Source: Bacillus sp. NEB1478 (lineage in GTDB: Bacteria; Bacillota; Bacilli; Bacillales; Fictibacillaceae). From it: a stretch of DNA of 64,000 nt. Each line of letters opens with the position of its first letter. Position 1 is the first letter of the stretch. The stretch spans positions 3,100,001-3,164,000 of the forward strand of contig NZ_CP134049.1 in the NCBI RefSeq assembly GCF_031582965.1, in the 5' to 3' direction. Shown here one piece after another: positions 63,989 to 64,000 of the stretch. The translations under genes were made by a program, and so were the position numbers. The notes below the pieces were generated by a model. That model had not been told where the DNA came from. It worked only from the letters and a program-made list of their open reading frames with translations, and did no database searches.

Positions 63989-64000
63989 GCGGTGTTAAAG

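Overview
This window comes from the chromosome of a low-GC, endospore-forming, motile Firmicute of the family Bacillaceae (Bacillus or a close relative; the genus cannot be fixed by eye). The evidence is a HutP-controlled histidine-utilisation operon, a SpoIIP homologue, a GerAB-type germination permease, two Spo0E-family phosphatase genes, a three-PAS kinase of the sporulation type, CtsR boxes at clpE, SigD-type chemotaxis promoters and Bacillus-style ribosome binding sites. I see no rRNA, tRNA, prophage, transposase or CRISPR array. Gene density and codon use look like ordinary core chromosome.

Layout. 1-4.6 kb: clpE (cut by the window edge) with two CtsR operators, a BsuPI-domain lipoprotein, a GlcD/D-lactate dehydrogenase-type FAD enzyme and a two-gene YbjQ unit. 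4.8-9.8 kb: a chemoreceptor plus CheW behind a SigD-type promoter, a secreted metallophosphoesterase, an XRE regulator and a small unknown gene. 9.8-18.3 kb: a multi-PAS histidine kinase, HU, an SDR enzyme, an unknown protein and a SNF2 helicase with an overlapping partner gene. 18.6-21.8 kb: a c-di-GMP-I riboswitch ahead of a tiny Spo0E-like gene, a CPA1 antiporter, a second Spo0E-like gene, and a YocH-like 3D-domain wall enzyme with a WalR box. 21.9-26.3 kb: a MoxR-DUF58-DUF4129 operon and an ATP-grasp ligase. 26.6-34.4 kb: an AlkA-type glycosylase, YtzI, nitroreductase, azoreductase, a DJ-1-like protein without its cysteine, PAP2, WrbA, CopZ and a VTT protein. 34.8-46.2 kb: DUF418, an SGNH hydrolase with an ABC-2 exporter, a dCache chemoreceptor, TerC, YihY, an AI-2E family protein and an acyltransferase. 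46.2-52.8 kb: hutP-hutH-hutU-hutI-hutG plus a small XRE gene. 52.9-64 kb: a GerAB permease, ktrAB under a c-di-AMP riboswitch, uppP, cardiolipin synthase, a SpoIIP homologue, MarR, and an ArsR-type regulator with an MFS pump.

Three things stand out. First, the c-di-GMP-I riboswitch at 18592-18692 lies directly upstream of a Spo0E-like gene. An anti-Shine-Dalgarno segment can pair either with the aptamer's 5' end or with the gene's start region, suggesting direct c-di-GMP control of Spo0A~P dephosphorylation. Second, five intergenic loci (4.7, 26.4, 34.7, 41.5 and 54.7 kb) carry arrays of a short core (CGTTGGATTAT or CGTGGAATTAT) repeated every 20-21 bp, two helical turns. Third, the window holds both a c-di-GMP and a c-di-AMP switch, together with a classical HutP antitermination leader that has a dispersed Bacillus repeat sitting between its terminator and hutH.

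Calls rest on reading motifs and known family signatures; no database search or folding software was used.
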